Below are positions 8,361-17,273 of a DNA stretch of 36,889 bases, piece after piece. Under the pieces are notes generated by a model that was given only the letters and a program-made list of their open reading frames with translations, searched no databases and was not told where the DNA came from. Numbering within the stretch: the first letter of the stretch is position 1; each line of letters begins with the position of its first letter. The position numbers were made by a program, and so were the translations under genes. The DNA comes from a virus: positions 1 to 36,889 of the IMG/VR virus record IMGVR_UViG_3300035156_000369; one strand, given 5' to 3'.

Positions 8361-8701
8361 GGGTTGGTCTCGTAACCGGACGCCACCAGCGCGACTGCGC
8401 CGGCCAGGTCCGACAAGGCCTGTATGGTGGCGCCGGCGTGGATCGTCTGGCCGATGGCCTGGACCACGTTGTACGACTCGCCGGCCGCGATCGTGCGGGC
8501 GGACAGAATCATGTTTGCCGGCCCGGCCGCGCCGCCATTCGGCACCAGATGCATCGTCACCGTGCGCGCGATCGCGGTGCTGTTGGTGAGCGTCGCCGCG
8601 CTGATGGTGGTCATTGTGTTCGCGGGCACGGTGTAGAACGTGGCGACCGCCAACGGGAGCAAGGTGCCGGGGCAGATCTGTTTTGGAAGTCGTTGAGCCA
8701 T
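8357..8701 (-). CDS. Small virion-associated protein, beta-rich
   Basis: The 114-residue protein is beta-strand and Thr/Ala-rich (TFYTVPANTMTTISAATLTNSTAIARTVTMHL). It is similar in style to short phage proteins that decorate or complete virions, with an immunoglobulin-like alternation of strands, but no named family is recognised. It overlaps the cupin-like gene downstream and lies three bases from the gene upstream. A structural role is inferred from position inside the tail cluster. Confidence 0.6.
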   Translation of the reverse strand: MAQRLPKQICPGTLLPLAVATFYTVPANTMTTISAATLTNSTAIARTVTMHLVPNGGAAGPANMILSARTIAAGESYNVVQAIGQTIHAGATIQALSDLAGAVALVASGYETNP

Positions 8702-8704
8702 GAA

Positions 8705-9307
8705 TTACCTCGGGATGAAAGTGAGTGTGGGTGCCGCGGAATAGGTCACGGTGACTTTGTCGCCTGTGGATAACTGGATCAGGCCGTTCGTCAGGCCGAG
8801 CGTGATCGAGGCGCCGCCGCGCGCGAACGTCACCAGCGACACCGTGCCGCCTTGCACGGAGAGTGCGCCGTGGTCGCGCGCCACGAACGCCATCGGGCTG
8901 GCCGTGGCCGCAACGCCTTGCAGCGGCGCGGTGCTGCTCGCCGACTGCATGACGTCGCCGCCCTGGAAAATGGTTTCGAGCATCGCGCTGGCCACGGCCG
9001 CCTGCATCAGGACGGGATCCGCCACCGGTGGCACGCATGCAGTAGCCGTGACCATGTCGCCCAGGCTGGACGTGTCGGCAGCCTGGGCGAAGACGCCGCC
9101 ATCTGAACCTGAGACCGTCTCGCCGGCCGATTGCTGCGCGTCGCCGCCATTGATGGAAATCGAATAGACATCGCTCCCAGCGTCACCAATGGTGCCGCCG
9201 ACGCGGGACACCAGAATTTCCAGCATGCGCAAGGCCTCGACGGTCAGCGTACCGTCCGCGTTGGACCAGCGGACGCGCGCCGGGAAAAGGTTCAGGGCGT
9301 TACTCAT
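8705..9307 (-). CDS. Tail-cluster protein of unknown function
   Basis: The 200-residue protein starts at an ATG (MSNALNLFPARVRWSNADGT) overlapping the gp10-like stop by four bases; an in-frame extension upstream is a shadow. The N-terminus contains RALRMLEILVSRVGG-type sequence seen in phage tail proteins, and the C-terminal 60 residues are beta-rich (ALSVQGGTVSLVTFARGGASITLGL). It probably contributes to the tail or needle assembly given the neighbours, but the family is not recognised. Confidence 0.6.
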   Translation of the reverse strand: MSNALNLFPARVRWSNADGTLTVEALRMLEILVSRVGGTIGDAGSDVYSISINGGDAQQSAGETVSGSDGGVFAQAADTSSLGDMVTATACVPPVADPVLMQAAVASAMLETIFQGGDVMQSASSTAPLQGVAATASPMAFVARDHGALSVQGGTVSLVTFARGGASITLGLTNGLIQLSTGDKVTVTYSAAPTLTFIPR

Positions 9308-10740
9308 GCGCCACCCGGCTCGCCATCGAGCACGGCGCCGAATACGGCGAATTTCACAGGGTCGGTCATGCTGATTTCCCATACACGGTTGCGGCCGGAG
9401 CCAAGTCGGTTGAATTTGGCGCGCGCGCCATACTGGCCAGTGCCGCCGATAGTGGTGGTGCGCTCCGGGCTCCAGGTGTGCCCGCCGTCGCTCGAGTAAC
9501 GCAGCATCAGCAGCGGCGCCTCGCCCTGGCCCGAAGCGATGCCGACGCCGGTTTCCATATCGACCTGCAGGCAGCTAAAGAACATGCGCTGCTGCATCGC
9601 CTCGCTGCTGGTGGTGCGGCGCTGGCGCAGGATCGGTGCACCGTCGTCGCTGTGCACGTCGAGGCGCAGCGCATAAACGTTGCCATTCTCGAAGTCGCCC
9701 ACAAGGTGTTCTCCATTCGAAAACACGTGGCAGGCGGGGCGCCAGCGGATCAGCTGCCCGGTACCGGGGTCGCGCCAGGCGCGTTCGTGCCACAACTGCG
9801 TGGCGGCGTCGTAGCACCAGGTCGCGCCGGCAGTCGGGAAGGTCAGCGCATAGAAAATGTGGCCGTCCTGCTGGTACGTGAAGGCGAATGCGTCGGCGAT
9901 GACGCTGTAGCCACCAATGGCGTGCTCGAGGCCGTGATCAGAGATGCGCTGCGGGGTGTAGCCGTCAGCGCGCCAGACGATTCCGGCGCCCTTGTCGTCG
10001 GCGCCCAGCCAGAACACGGTGTTGTCGGCCTTGGCCACCGTGCCGGCAGCAGCGCAGCCGTGCTCGATGAACACGTTGCCGCTGCGCTGGAACGGGAAAT
10101 CGGCATTGCCGGTGTTCGACCACACCTCGGCGGTCAGCTCGCCGAAGAGCCACAGTTCACGGTGGTCGCTGATGATGGCGATCGTGTTATCGGGCGAGCC
10201 TTCAGCCGATGCGAAATCGAGCCCGTTCCACTTCGCGCCGTCGTTCGGCACCTCGTTCATGTAAAACTTGCCGGTACCGTCGCCGGTGACCAGGAAGAAA
10301 CCATCCTGGTACGTGGCGCGGGTCACGCCGTGCGGGAACTCGGGATCGGTGATGCTCGACAGGACCGACGTCGACACATCGACCAGCCAGCCGCTGGCGC
10401 CATCGACGATCAGGACCTGGCCGCCATTCGACGCGATGCCCACTTCACCGGTGTAGGTGCCGATCGTTCCGATGGCCAGCTGCGCATACGCGTTGTCGAC
10501 GCGGTAGACAACATTACCGGCCACCCACCAAGAAAACGCGCCCTCGCGGAACACTGCCCGCACCGGCGCCGTCGGGAACGTCAGCTTGCGCAGCGTTCCA
10601 GGTGTGCCGTAGAGGGCCAGCGGGGCGCGCGGGCTGGCGTTGTCCATCTCGCAATAGCAGTTCAGCGTGCGCTGGCCGTCTGCATTCAGGCTGCGGGCCT
10701 TGTAGGAAGGCCCGACAAAAGGAACTTTAACTCGCATCAT
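9304..10740 (-). CDS. P22 gp10-like packaged-DNA stabilisation / tail hub protein
   Basis: The 478-residue protein matches the phage stabilisation family (P22 gp10). It begins MMRVKVPFVGPSYKARS followed by LNADGQRTLNCYCE, the family's typical opening. Later blocks RELWLFGELTAEVWSNTG, FIEHGCAAAGTVAKADNTVFWLG and a Trp/Gly-rich beta-propeller-like pattern also fit. In P22 the hub binds below gp4 on the portal, closes the filled head and carries the tail-spikes. Here it overlaps both neighbours by four bases, including the gp4-like gene, consistent with joint assembly. Confidence 0.85.
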   Translation of the reverse strand: MMRVKVPFVGPSYKARSLNADGQRTLNCYCEMDNASPRAPLALYGTPGTLRKLTFPTAPVRAVFREGAFSWWVAGNVVYRVDNAYAQLAIGTIGTYTGEVGIASNGGQVLIVDGASGWLVDVSTSVLSSITDPEFPHGVTRATYQDGFFLVTGDGTGKFYMNEVPNDGAKWNGLDFASAEGSPDNTIAIISDHRELWLFGELTAEVWSNTGNADFPFQRSGNVFIEHGCAAAGTVAKADNTVFWLGADDKGAGIVWRADGYTPQRISDHGLEHAIGGYSVIADAFAFTYQQDGHIFYALTFPTAGATWCYDAATQLWHERAWRDPGTGQLIRWRPACHVFSNGEHLVGDFENGNVYALRLDVHSDDGAPILRQRRTTSSEAMQQRMFFSCLQVDMETGVGIASGQGEAPLLMLRYSSDGGHTWSPERTTTIGGTGQYGARAKFNRLGSGRNRVWEISMTDPVKFAVFGAVLDGEPGGA

Positions 10741-11390
10741 CCCCTCACTTCAAAGCTGATCGGCTCGGAGGCGATCGAGTACTCCAGCGCGGCGCTACGC
10801 TTCATCTGCCAGCGCGCGCTGATGGCCTGGGCCTTGGCCATTGGCGTATCGAACTTGAACAGCAGTTCATTGGCCACGCCGTAGCCCAGCGCATTCAGCC
10901 AGAACTGGGGCACGTCGGGCGCCGTGGTACCGCCGTCGGCAAGGTCATCGACGATGCGCTGGTACTGCAGCGTCACCGCCGGCGCGCTGGTCGGCGTCGG
11001 CCACAGGTACAGCAGTTCATCCGGCCCGATGTAGAAATGAGTCGGCGTGCCGGTAGTGCTGCTGCGGTCGACCATCTGCACCCAGCGTGCGTGCGCAATC
11101 TGCGCCAGCGCGCATTTCTGGCCGTTGACGGTGCGCCAGGCGATCGGCGAGCCGAAATAATCGTCAGGCAACGGGATCGTTTGGCCGGCGGCCCAGGCCA
11201 GTGCCGCTTCGCTCGACAGTTTCGGCCAGGCGTAGCCGGCCAGTGGCAGTTCCTTGAGAACCGCGTCGAGCGCGCGCAGGGCCATCTGCATATCGTCACC
11301 GCTGGCCGCTTCGCCGGCGCCGACTACGCCCATGTGCTCGAGCGCGTCGGTGCAGACCTCCGCAGCGGCAAGCGTCCAGGCGGTAGTCAT
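10737..11390 (-). CDS. P22 gp4-like tail accessory / head-completion protein
   Basis: The 217-residue protein has the features of P22 gp4-type adaptors: an N-terminal helical region (AAAEVCTDALEHMGVVGAGEAASGDDMQMALRALDAVLKEL, residues 8-48) and a middle with PLPDDYFGSPIAWRTVNG and FYIGPDELLYLWPTP. In P22 this factor binds the portal after packaging and forms the top of the tail. It overlaps gp10-like downstream (ATGA) and the small gene upstream by one base (TAATG). Confidence 0.75.
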   Translation of the reverse strand: MTTAWTLAAAEVCTDALEHMGVVGAGEAASGDDMQMALRALDAVLKELPLAGYAWPKLSSEAALAWAAGQTIPLPDDYFGSPIAWRTVNGQKCALAQIAHARWVQMVDRSSTTGTPTHFYIGPDELLYLWPTPTSAPAVTLQYQRIVDDLADGGTTAPDVPQFWLNALGYGVANELLFKFDTPMAKAQAISARWQMKRSAALEYSIASEPISFEVRG

Positions 11391-11626
11391 TAGACCGGCT
11401 CGATGGTGTAGCTGTATTGCGGGATCGTGACGTCTTTCGGCTTGCCGTCGTCGCCCTTTACCTGGGTGTGCACCACTGCGTGCTTCAGCACAGCCAGGTA
11501 GTTTTCGTCGATGGTGGTCTCGACGTTGCGCTTGTACACGTTCAGCTTGTAGTTGTGCGCGATCTCGACATCACCGCCTTCACCGTGAAAGGTGATTTTG
11601 AACTGCTTCAGTTTGGCTTCAGCCAT
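11390..11626 (-). CDS. Small virion-cluster protein of unknown function
   Basis: The 78-residue protein starts at 11626 (MAEAKLKQFKITFHGEGGD), where GGAG sits at a normal distance; an upstream in-frame TTG is not needed. It is beta-rich and charged, with no membrane segment. It follows the major capsid gene and its terminator and precedes the gp4-like gene, overlapping it by one base. A capsid decoration or head-tail role is possible but unproven. Confidence 0.6.
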   Translation of the reverse strand: MAEAKLKQFKITFHGEGGDVEIAHNYKLNVYKRNVETTIDENYLAVLKHAVVHTQVKGDDGKPKDVTIPQYSYTIEPV

Positions 11627-11640
11627 GTGATTCTCCAATG

Positions 11641-11670
11641 AAAAAGGCCCGAACGATGGCCGGGCCTTTT
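11641..11670 (-). terminator. Intrinsic terminator after the major capsid gene
   Basis: AAGGCCCG and CGGGCCTT form an 8-bp stem with A/T runs on both sides, so it can work in either direction; the minus direction (after the capsid gene) is the relevant one. Confidence 0.8.
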
Positions 11671-11704
11671 GTGCTGCAGGGGAGAGCGCTGAGCGCCCAG
11701 TGGT

Positions 11705-12691
11705 TTAGACCGACGCCAGCGACTCGATGCGCACCATCCACGCCTGGTTCAGGATCGTGGTGGTGGTCGTGGCCTTCCAGCCCACCGACGAACGCTGCTC
11801 CAGCGGGTCGGCGGTACCGGCCGAACCCAGCGCCTTGACGAAGGTGTTCATGGCCTGGCCCGACAGCGGCGAAATGCCGTAGGCGTTGTCCGCGAGCAGC
11901 AGCGAGGCGTACACGTCGTTCTTCGTGGTGCCCTTGAAGCCGGCCGTGGTGGCGGTAGTGGCATCTGCAAAGATCTTGCAGTTGGTCGAGGTGACGAAGC
12001 GGATGTTCTTGTACGCGCCGATCTCGTCTTCGATCACGCCTTCCTGCGAGCCGTAGTCCGATACGGCACGGAAGCCCGTAATCTGCTCCAGGTCGTATTC
12101 CACGTCTGGGTGCACCAGCATGATGAAGGCCTTCCGGATCGCGCCGGTACCAACGCCATCCGATGGCGCGATGCCCTGCTTGACGAACTTGGCGTTCTGG
12201 GTCTTCAGGAAGCGAATCGCCTTGTCCAGGTCCGGGCCGGTGATCTTGTTGATCAGCGCCAGGCGGTTGGCCACACCCGATGCATAGGCGGCATTGGTAC
12301 CAGCCACCAGCACGTCACGGCGGATCTGGTCGATCGTGATGCCGGCCTGGTCGCCCAGGACGTCGGTGGCTTCCGTCACAACGGCGTCCTGGTTGGTCAG
12401 CGAGACCATGTCGGACAACGTGATGAAGTCGCCGTACTGGGCCAGCGTCGACACGATGTCGGTCACGGCCAGCGTCGAGCCGGCAGGCGTGACGCCTTCG
12501 GTCAGCGCGGTGACGGCCGCGGCCAGTTGCGAGTAGCGGCGGAACTTGATCTGGTTGCCGCTGCGGGTCTGGATAGGGCGCTTCTGGCCAAAACGGCCGT
12601 GCACGTCGTTTGGCATCGCGCGGGCGAGGAGGTTGCGGTCGTAGAAGGCTTGTACGCCTGGTGCGACCTGGCCAATGGTGGTTGTAGGCAT
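11705..12691 (-). CDS. Major capsid protein, N4-gp56 family
   Basis: The 328-residue protein matches the N4-gp56 family of HK97-fold capsid proteins. Typical blocks are FYDRNLLARAMPNDVHGRFGQKRPI (residues 16-40), TLAQYGDFITLSDMVSLTNQD, ALINKITGPDLDKAIRFLK and GFRAVSDYGSQEGVIEDEIGAYKNIRFV. It forms the icosahedral shell around the scaffold. The gene follows the scaffold-like gene directly and is followed by a strong terminator, common for the most expressed virion gene. Confidence 0.9.
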   Translation of the reverse strand: MPTTTIGQVAPGVQAFYDRNLLARAMPNDVHGRFGQKRPIQTRSGNQIKFRRYSQLAAAVTALTEGVTPAGSTLAVTDIVSTLAQYGDFITLSDMVSLTNQDAVVTEATDVLGDQAGITIDQIRRDVLVAGTNAAYASGVANRLALINKITGPDLDKAIRFLKTQNAKFVKQGIAPSDGVGTGAIRKAFIMLVHPDVEYDLEQITGFRAVSDYGSQEGVIEDEIGAYKNIRFVTSTNCKIFADATTATTAGFKGTTKNDVYASLLLADNAYGISPLSGQAMNTFVKALGSAGTADPLEQRSSVGWKATTTTTILNQAWMVRIESLASV

Positions 12692-12705
12692 GGACTGCTT
12701 TCTTT

Positions 12706-13527
12706 TCAGTAACCGCGGACTTTGCGCACTTCGGCTTCAAACTCGCGGTCGGTCATATTGGAGATGCGTTGCGCTTCCACCAGTTGGGCATCCTGCGGTG
12801 AACCTACCACCGAAGATTTACCCGTACCAGGGACGCTCATCGCGGATTTTTCTTGCTGCCGGGCCAGTTCAGCGGCGAAACGCTTGCCGGTCTGGCGCTC
12901 GGTAAAGGCGATCTTTTCCTGCGTGATCACGCGCACGACTTCGAGCGGATCCTGCGCTGCGTCGCCCAGGTCCTGCCACGCCTTGGCAATCGAGGTTTGC
13001 AGCTCGGCCGGCATCTCGACGGCGAAAGCGTCCGGGTGCGCTTTCTCGATCACGGACTGGAAGGCAGTGGCACGTGCCTCGGCTTGCTGCTGCGGCGCCG
13101 GGTCGGTGGCCACAAAGCGAATTGCGTCGGCCAATTCCGGATTCGCATCCAAAATAGCTGGCCGGGTGGCTTCGCGTTGCTGGGCGTCCTGCTGGCGGCG
13201 CAGTGCTGCTGCTTCCTGCGCCATCCGCGTGCCCCATGCCTGGGAGTCTTTCGCCATCTTTTCGGTACGCTCGAGGCGGGCCGTCAGTTCAGCGAGGGGA
13301 TCAGCGGCCGCTGCCGGCGCGCCCGGTGGAACTTCAGCCGGTGGTGTTGCGACGGCAGGCGCTGCTGGTTCTTCGGCCGGTGGCACCACAGCTGGCGCGG
13401 GTGCCGCTGTGAACTTGCCGCCGTCGTCGCGCGCGGTAGTGGCCGGGAGGGCCGCCGCGTCGAGCTTTGCCGCCGCCTCGTCGTACTGGCGTTGGTATTC
13501 CACTGCATCGAGTGTTTCTAGTGACAT
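12706..13527 (-). CDS. Scaffold-like protein
   Basis: The 273-residue protein sits between portal and major capsid genes, the classical scaffold position. Residues 30-78 are Pro/Ala-rich and disordered. Residues 78-125 form a charged coiled coil (LAELTARLERTEKMAKDSQAW), and the C-terminal part has charged helices (EAQRISNMTDREFEAEVRKVRGY), which in scaffolds binds the coat protein. GGAG precedes the ATG at 13527 at a good distance. There is no enzymatic motif. The call is architectural and positional. Confidence 0.75.
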   Translation of the reverse strand: MSLETLDAVEYQRQYDEAAAKLDAAALPATTARDDGGKFTAAPAPAVVPPAEEPAAPAVATPPAEVPPGAPAAAADPLAELTARLERTEKMAKDSQAWGTRMAQEAAALRRQQDAQQREATRPAILDANPELADAIRFVATDPAPQQQAEARATAFQSVIEKAHPDAFAVEMPAELQTSIAKAWQDLGDAAQDPLEVVRVITQEKIAFTERQTGKRFAAELARQQEKSAMSVPGTGKSSVVGSPQDAQLVEAQRISNMTDREFEAEVRKVRGY

Positions 13528-13564
13528 GTGTATCTCCGTGGGGCGCTTGCGCGCTAATCCATGC

Positions 13565-13816
13565 TTAAAGTGCCGAGTCCGGTTCGGGTAGTTCGGCGGC
13601 GAGAATGCTTCGGCGCTCAGCTTCGAGCGCCTCCGGCAAATCCATCAGGTCGTGCAGGGCCTTGATGCGGCCCCGCGTTTCCTCGTTGTTCTGGCTGACC
13701 AGGGCGGCGGTGTAATCCGCGATCAGCAGCTTGATTTCGTGGCAGACGGCGGGCCAGGCCACATGCATGCCAGCCAGGGCTGCGTCGATCTGGGTCATGC
13801 GCGCGGCGTCGTTCAT
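13565..13816 (-). CDS. Small phage protein between portal and scaffold genes
   Basis: The 83-residue protein is helical and acidic, without membrane segment or signal. Its ATG overlaps the portal stop as ATGA. Small helical proteins at this place occur in related podoviruses, but the family and function are not recognised here. Confidence 0.6.
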   Translation of the reverse strand: MNDAARMTQIDAALAGMHVAWPAVCHEIKLLIADYTAALVSQNNEETRGRIKALHDLMDLPEALEAERRSILAAELPEPDSAL

Positions 13817-16002
13817 TGCGGCACGCCTTCATTCGCCACCGGTGGCGCCTGCTCGTCCTGGGGCGAAAAAATAGCCGCTTCAGGCGGCTGTTCGTCGATC
13901 GGCTGTTCGTCGGGCGCTTGCCCGTCCGGCGGCGCACCCGGCGGCTGCATCATGTGGTCGTGGAAGTCGACGATTGCCTGGGTATCTTCCGGTGAGCGCG
14001 GTGCCGGTTCACCCAGCGCGGGCGCCGCCATCATGCGTTCGACGGTCTGCATCACCAGCGCCTGGATTTCTTCCGGCGTCATCGCCGGCGCGACCACCTG
14101 CATGCGCTTGGTGTCGGAGTCCTGTTCCTTGACTGCCGTTTCGCGCTCCTTGATTTCCATGCCCGCTTCGAGCTTTGTCACTTCGGCGTGCGCGTTGTTC
14201 AGCGCCTCGCCCATCTGCTTGACCTGCTCCTGCAGCGCCGTCATTTGCTGCTTGATTTGCGGCGGGATGTCCTGTTCGCCTTCTTCCTTCAGGATCGGGC
14301 TTTCCTTACCGATCTCCATGGCGTCCCACGTCTGGTTCAGCAGCTCGCGCGTGTCGATCAGTGGGGACGTGGCGGGATTCGACATAGCGAAGTCGGCGAA
14401 CGCGCGCAGCTTGTTCGTGAGGATTTCTTTCTGCATGAACGATGCGACGCCTGTGGCCTGCCACTCCATGAACGACGTTTTGCCGAACTGCTTGATCTGC
14501 CCCCACTTCCCGGCGATCTCGTCGCCGTGGATCTTACGCACCGTTTCGACATCCAGATATTTCAGATTCCACTCGATGGTGCGCTCGACGATTTCCTCGA
14601 TCCACATTTCGTCGACGTTCTGGATTACTTCCTTGATCGGCAACGAGCTGGCCGACATGATCATGCTGATGCCGGTCGCTGTCTTGTTCAGGTGGCTGCT
14701 GTCGTCGCCCTGGGTGTACTTCGTAATGCCAGTGTCGTCGTCGCTGAACTGGTCGGACATGGCGATCAGGTCGCGCCAGCCGTCGGTGATGTCAGGTTCA
14801 ACGTGGTGGATGATGGCCGTCTGGCGCTCTTCCGGTGTCAGGCCCGGCTTGAACTGGTAGACCTTTCCCGGGAATTTGCGGAAATCTTCGCGCGGGTCAA
14901 ACTTGGAGCGGTCCACCGAGGCGGTGCCCAGCAAGGCCATGCCTTTGCCCTCCATCACCAGGCGGAAGGCTGCGTTCGTCACCTTCTGATGCGGCGCGTT
15001 GTTTTCGGCCACGCCAACGCCCCAGATTTCGTGCTCGACCGCTTCGTAGACGCAGCGCAGCGCCGGGCACTTGCCGCCGTAGGGGGACGGGTCGACCTTC
15101 ACCACCACGCCGCCAGCCATGATGACGATCGCGTCGACCATCTCACCGTCTTCCAGCTCGACAGCAGGTTCGCCTTCGGCCGCCCGTGCCTTGCTCAGTG
15201 CGGACTTCGGGATCTTGCCGAAGAAGCGCGCCACCTTGATGCGGTCACCCTTGTGCCAGTAATCAACGTTGCCGCGCAGCTGCACGGCTTGCTCGCTGCC
15301 CGTGTCGTTCGCGTCACCCGAACCCTTCAGTGCCATGTCGATATCGTGGTAGCGCTTGTCGTACTTCCATGCCGCCACCGTGTGCTTCGATTCCATCGTG
15401 GCCCAGAACACGCCCAGGCCGGCGTCGACGTCGCGTGCTTCCGGGTCGGGGTACACGTCCAGGCTGCTGCCCAGCTCGAAGTACGGGAAGTCGAATTCGT
15501 ATTTCTTTTCCACCAGCGCAGTGACGCCCAGCGAGTTATCCGCACTGGTCTCGGTGATCGATTCCTTGCGCACAAAGGGGCCGAACACGAAGCCGGTGCC
15601 GTATGTGGCCAGCGTGTTGACGCCGGTCTTGATCATCGCCTTGAACTTCATACGTTCGAACTGCTCGGTGAGGATGTCCTCGACCGCGTCGGCCCAGGGC
15701 GCCAGCTTCTCGTTCGTCGGGGTGGTGTCGAAGGGCAGCTTGCCGGCACCGAACAGTGCGTCGTTGATCTTGGCCCGGGCAGCACGCACCTTGTTGCGGC
15801 TCGATCCGATGAACAGGCTTGCCGCTTTCTTCGCGCGGGCCGCGCCGGTACCGGTCGTGTCGTTGTCGCGCGGGATGCGCATCACGTCCTGGTAGCACTC
15901 CAGCATCTTGAGCTTTTGCGGCTCGCGCGCATTCTCCCAGCCGGTCAGGCGCTCGCATAGCAGGCTGCATAGGCCGGCGTTTTGTTGGAGTGTATGGCTC
16001 AT
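13813..16002 (-). CDS. Portal protein
   Basis: The 729-residue protein starts at 16002 (MSHTLQQNAGL), where the start overlaps the terminase stop by one base (TGATG); a longer in-frame extension into the terminase gene is a shadow. Blocks typical of large podovirus portals include FIGSSRNKVRAARAKINDALFG, VNTLATYGTGFVFGPFVRKE, YFELGSSLDVYPDPEARDVD and SSHLNKTATGISMIMSASS. The C-terminal 150 residues form a coiled coil (QQMTALQEQVKQMGEALNNAHAE) and a Pro/Gln-rich acidic tail, like the barrel region of long portals. The dodecameric ring is the DNA entry and exit gate. Confidence 0.85.
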   Translation of the reverse strand: MSHTLQQNAGLCSLLCERLTGWENAREPQKLKMLECYQDVMRIPRDNDTTGTGAARAKKAASLFIGSSRNKVRAARAKINDALFGAGKLPFDTTPTNEKLAPWADAVEDILTEQFERMKFKAMIKTGVNTLATYGTGFVFGPFVRKESITETSADNSLGVTALVEKKYEFDFPYFELGSSLDVYPDPEARDVDAGLGVFWATMESKHTVAAWKYDKRYHDIDMALKGSGDANDTGSEQAVQLRGNVDYWHKGDRIKVARFFGKIPKSALSKARAAEGEPAVELEDGEMVDAIVIMAGGVVVKVDPSPYGGKCPALRCVYEAVEHEIWGVGVAENNAPHQKVTNAAFRLVMEGKGMALLGTASVDRSKFDPREDFRKFPGKVYQFKPGLTPEERQTAIIHHVEPDITDGWRDLIAMSDQFSDDDTGITKYTQGDDSSHLNKTATGISMIMSASSLPIKEVIQNVDEMWIEEIVERTIEWNLKYLDVETVRKIHGDEIAGKWGQIKQFGKTSFMEWQATGVASFMQKEILTNKLRAFADFAMSNPATSPLIDTRELLNQTWDAMEIGKESPILKEEGEQDIPPQIKQQMTALQEQVKQMGEALNNAHAEVTKLEAGMEIKERETAVKEQDSDTKRMQVVAPAMTPEEIQALVMQTVERMMAAPALGEPAPRSPEDTQAIVDFHDHMMQPPGAPPDGQAPDEQPIDEQPPEAAIFSPQDEQAPPVANEGVPQ

Positions 16003-17273
16003 CAGAAATAGAATCCGTCGTTGTCGGGTAGCGGCTGGTCGATCTGGCGTACTGCACCCAGATCCTCGTTTGTCATGTCCTCGGCATTCACTGCGATATA
16101 TCGCAGGTTGTCGGCGCCGTGGCTCCATTCGTCGTGCAGCGGGGCGCCGGCCTGCTGCGTCGTCTGGTTGATGCTGCGCCGGTACCGCTTGGCGCACTGG
16201 ACCATGCGTGCGGCCTTGGTCTTGTCGAAATACAGGCGGGGGAACGTCATGCGCGTCAGGCGGATGCCGTCCTCGATGCTCGTGTTCGGCGTGATCTTCA
16301 CGTCCCACCCGAGCGCCTTCATGATTTCTTCAGCGCTCTTGCCGGTTTTGTAGTCCTTGTGCCGGCCGTCGTGGGGCAGGTACAACGTGCCCCAGTTCAT
16401 GTTCATTTTTTTCAGCTCGGCCGAATACCAGTCGAGCGTTTTATGCGAATCTTCGATCTCGCCGATAATGCGCAGCTCGCTGGTGTGCTTCTGCACCAGG
16501 CTGATGAACATCGAATCGTTCCAGCCCAGATCGAACACCACGTGCACTTTGAGCAGCGGGTCGTACGGAACGTTGGCAATGCGCTTTTCTTCCTGCGCCT
16601 TCGAAATCTGCTCGAAGTAGATGGCACCCACCACGGCCGGCATGCACCGGCCCTCCCAGATGTTCATGTACTCGGCGTCGGACAGCGTCGCCTTGGCGTG
16701 CAGGCGCTCCTTTTCCAACACAGCGGGGAACCACGGGTTGTCCGTGTAGTTCATATCGACGATCTTGCAGTCGTCCGGGCAGTCGGTAATGAAGCGGACA
16801 AACGTCTCGTCGGTGTCCAGCTCGGGGTTGAACGTGATCCAGATTTCCGAGTCGTCCTTGCGGATCGTCGGGATCAGCGTCTTCCAGGAGCGCTTCGATA
16901 CCGTCTGCGCTTCCTCCACCCAGACGATGTCGCAACCCTCGAACGACTTGATCGAGTCAACCGTCTGCTCGGACAGGCCGGAAAAGCTGAATTCGGTGCC
17001 ATTCTTGCCTCGAATCTCGTTTTCCAGAACCTTGTAGAACTTGGACAGGCCCAGGGTTTCAATCTGGTCTTTCAGCAGCTTGTGGACTGACTGCTTGATC
17101 GACTTCTGCACTTCGCGCGTGCACAGGATGCGCAGCCGGCGCGAGGAGCCCAGGATCAGCAGCGCCTTTGCCACGCTCCACGACTTCGCACTACCGCGTC
17201 CACCCTTGGCGCCCTTGTACCGGTGTTTCTCGTTCAGCAGGAATTGCAACTTTTCCGGGAATTTAACGTTCAT
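16002..17273 (-). CDS. Terminase large subunit (PBSX/Terminase_3-like)
   Basis: The 423-residue ATP-driven packaging motor and nuclease has Walker A GAKGGRGSAKS (21-31), Walker B DIVWVEE (115-121) and the coupling-type block WITFNPELDTDE. The C-terminal nuclease shows acidic positions in VVFDLGWNDS and LYLPHDGRHKD and the typical DEWSHGADNLRYIA ending block. The length is normal for this family. It overlaps the small-subunit gene by 11 bases and the portal gene by one. Headful packaging is likely by analogy with P22-like relatives but cannot be read from the sequence. Confidence 0.92.
   Translation of the reverse strand: MNVKFPEKLQFLLNEKHRYKGAKGGRGSAKSWSVAKALLILGSSRRLRILCTREVQKSIKQSVHKLLKDQIETLGLSKFYKVLENEIRGKNGTEFSFSGLSEQTVDSIKSFEGCDIVWVEEAQTVSKRSWKTLIPTIRKDDSEIWITFNPELDTDETFVRFITDCPDDCKIVDMNYTDNPWFPAVLEKERLHAKATLSDAEYMNIWEGRCMPAVVGAIYFEQISKAQEEKRIANVPYDPLLKVHVVFDLGWNDSMFISLVQKHTSELRIIGEIEDSHKTLDWYSAELKKMNMNWGTLYLPHDGRHKDYKTGKSAEEIMKALGWDVKITPNTSIEDGIRLTRMTFPRLYFDKTKAARMVQCAKRYRRSINQTTQQAGAPLHDEWSHGADNLRYIAVNAEDMTNEDLGAVRQIDQPLPDNDGFYF

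Noticed and set aside
8361-9038. Long N-terminal extension of the cupin-like gene
   Set aside because: It crosses two genes well supported in another frame. The GTG at 8360 overlapping the previous stop gives the natural start.
9478-10884. 468-codon plus-strand ORF opposite the gp10-like gene
   Set aside because: Antisense shadow of the stabilisation protein gene; no recognisable motif and no ribosome site in an operon context.
14188-15960. 590-codon plus-strand ORF opposite the portal gene
   Set aside because: It is a shadow of the GC-rich portal gene: residues are His/Val/Arg-rich without domain blocks, and it lies antisense to a clearly coding gene.
16003-16308. 102-residue N-terminal extension of the portal gene
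   Set aside because: It lies in the terminase gene in another frame and is low-complexity; the TGATG junction at 16002 gives the start.
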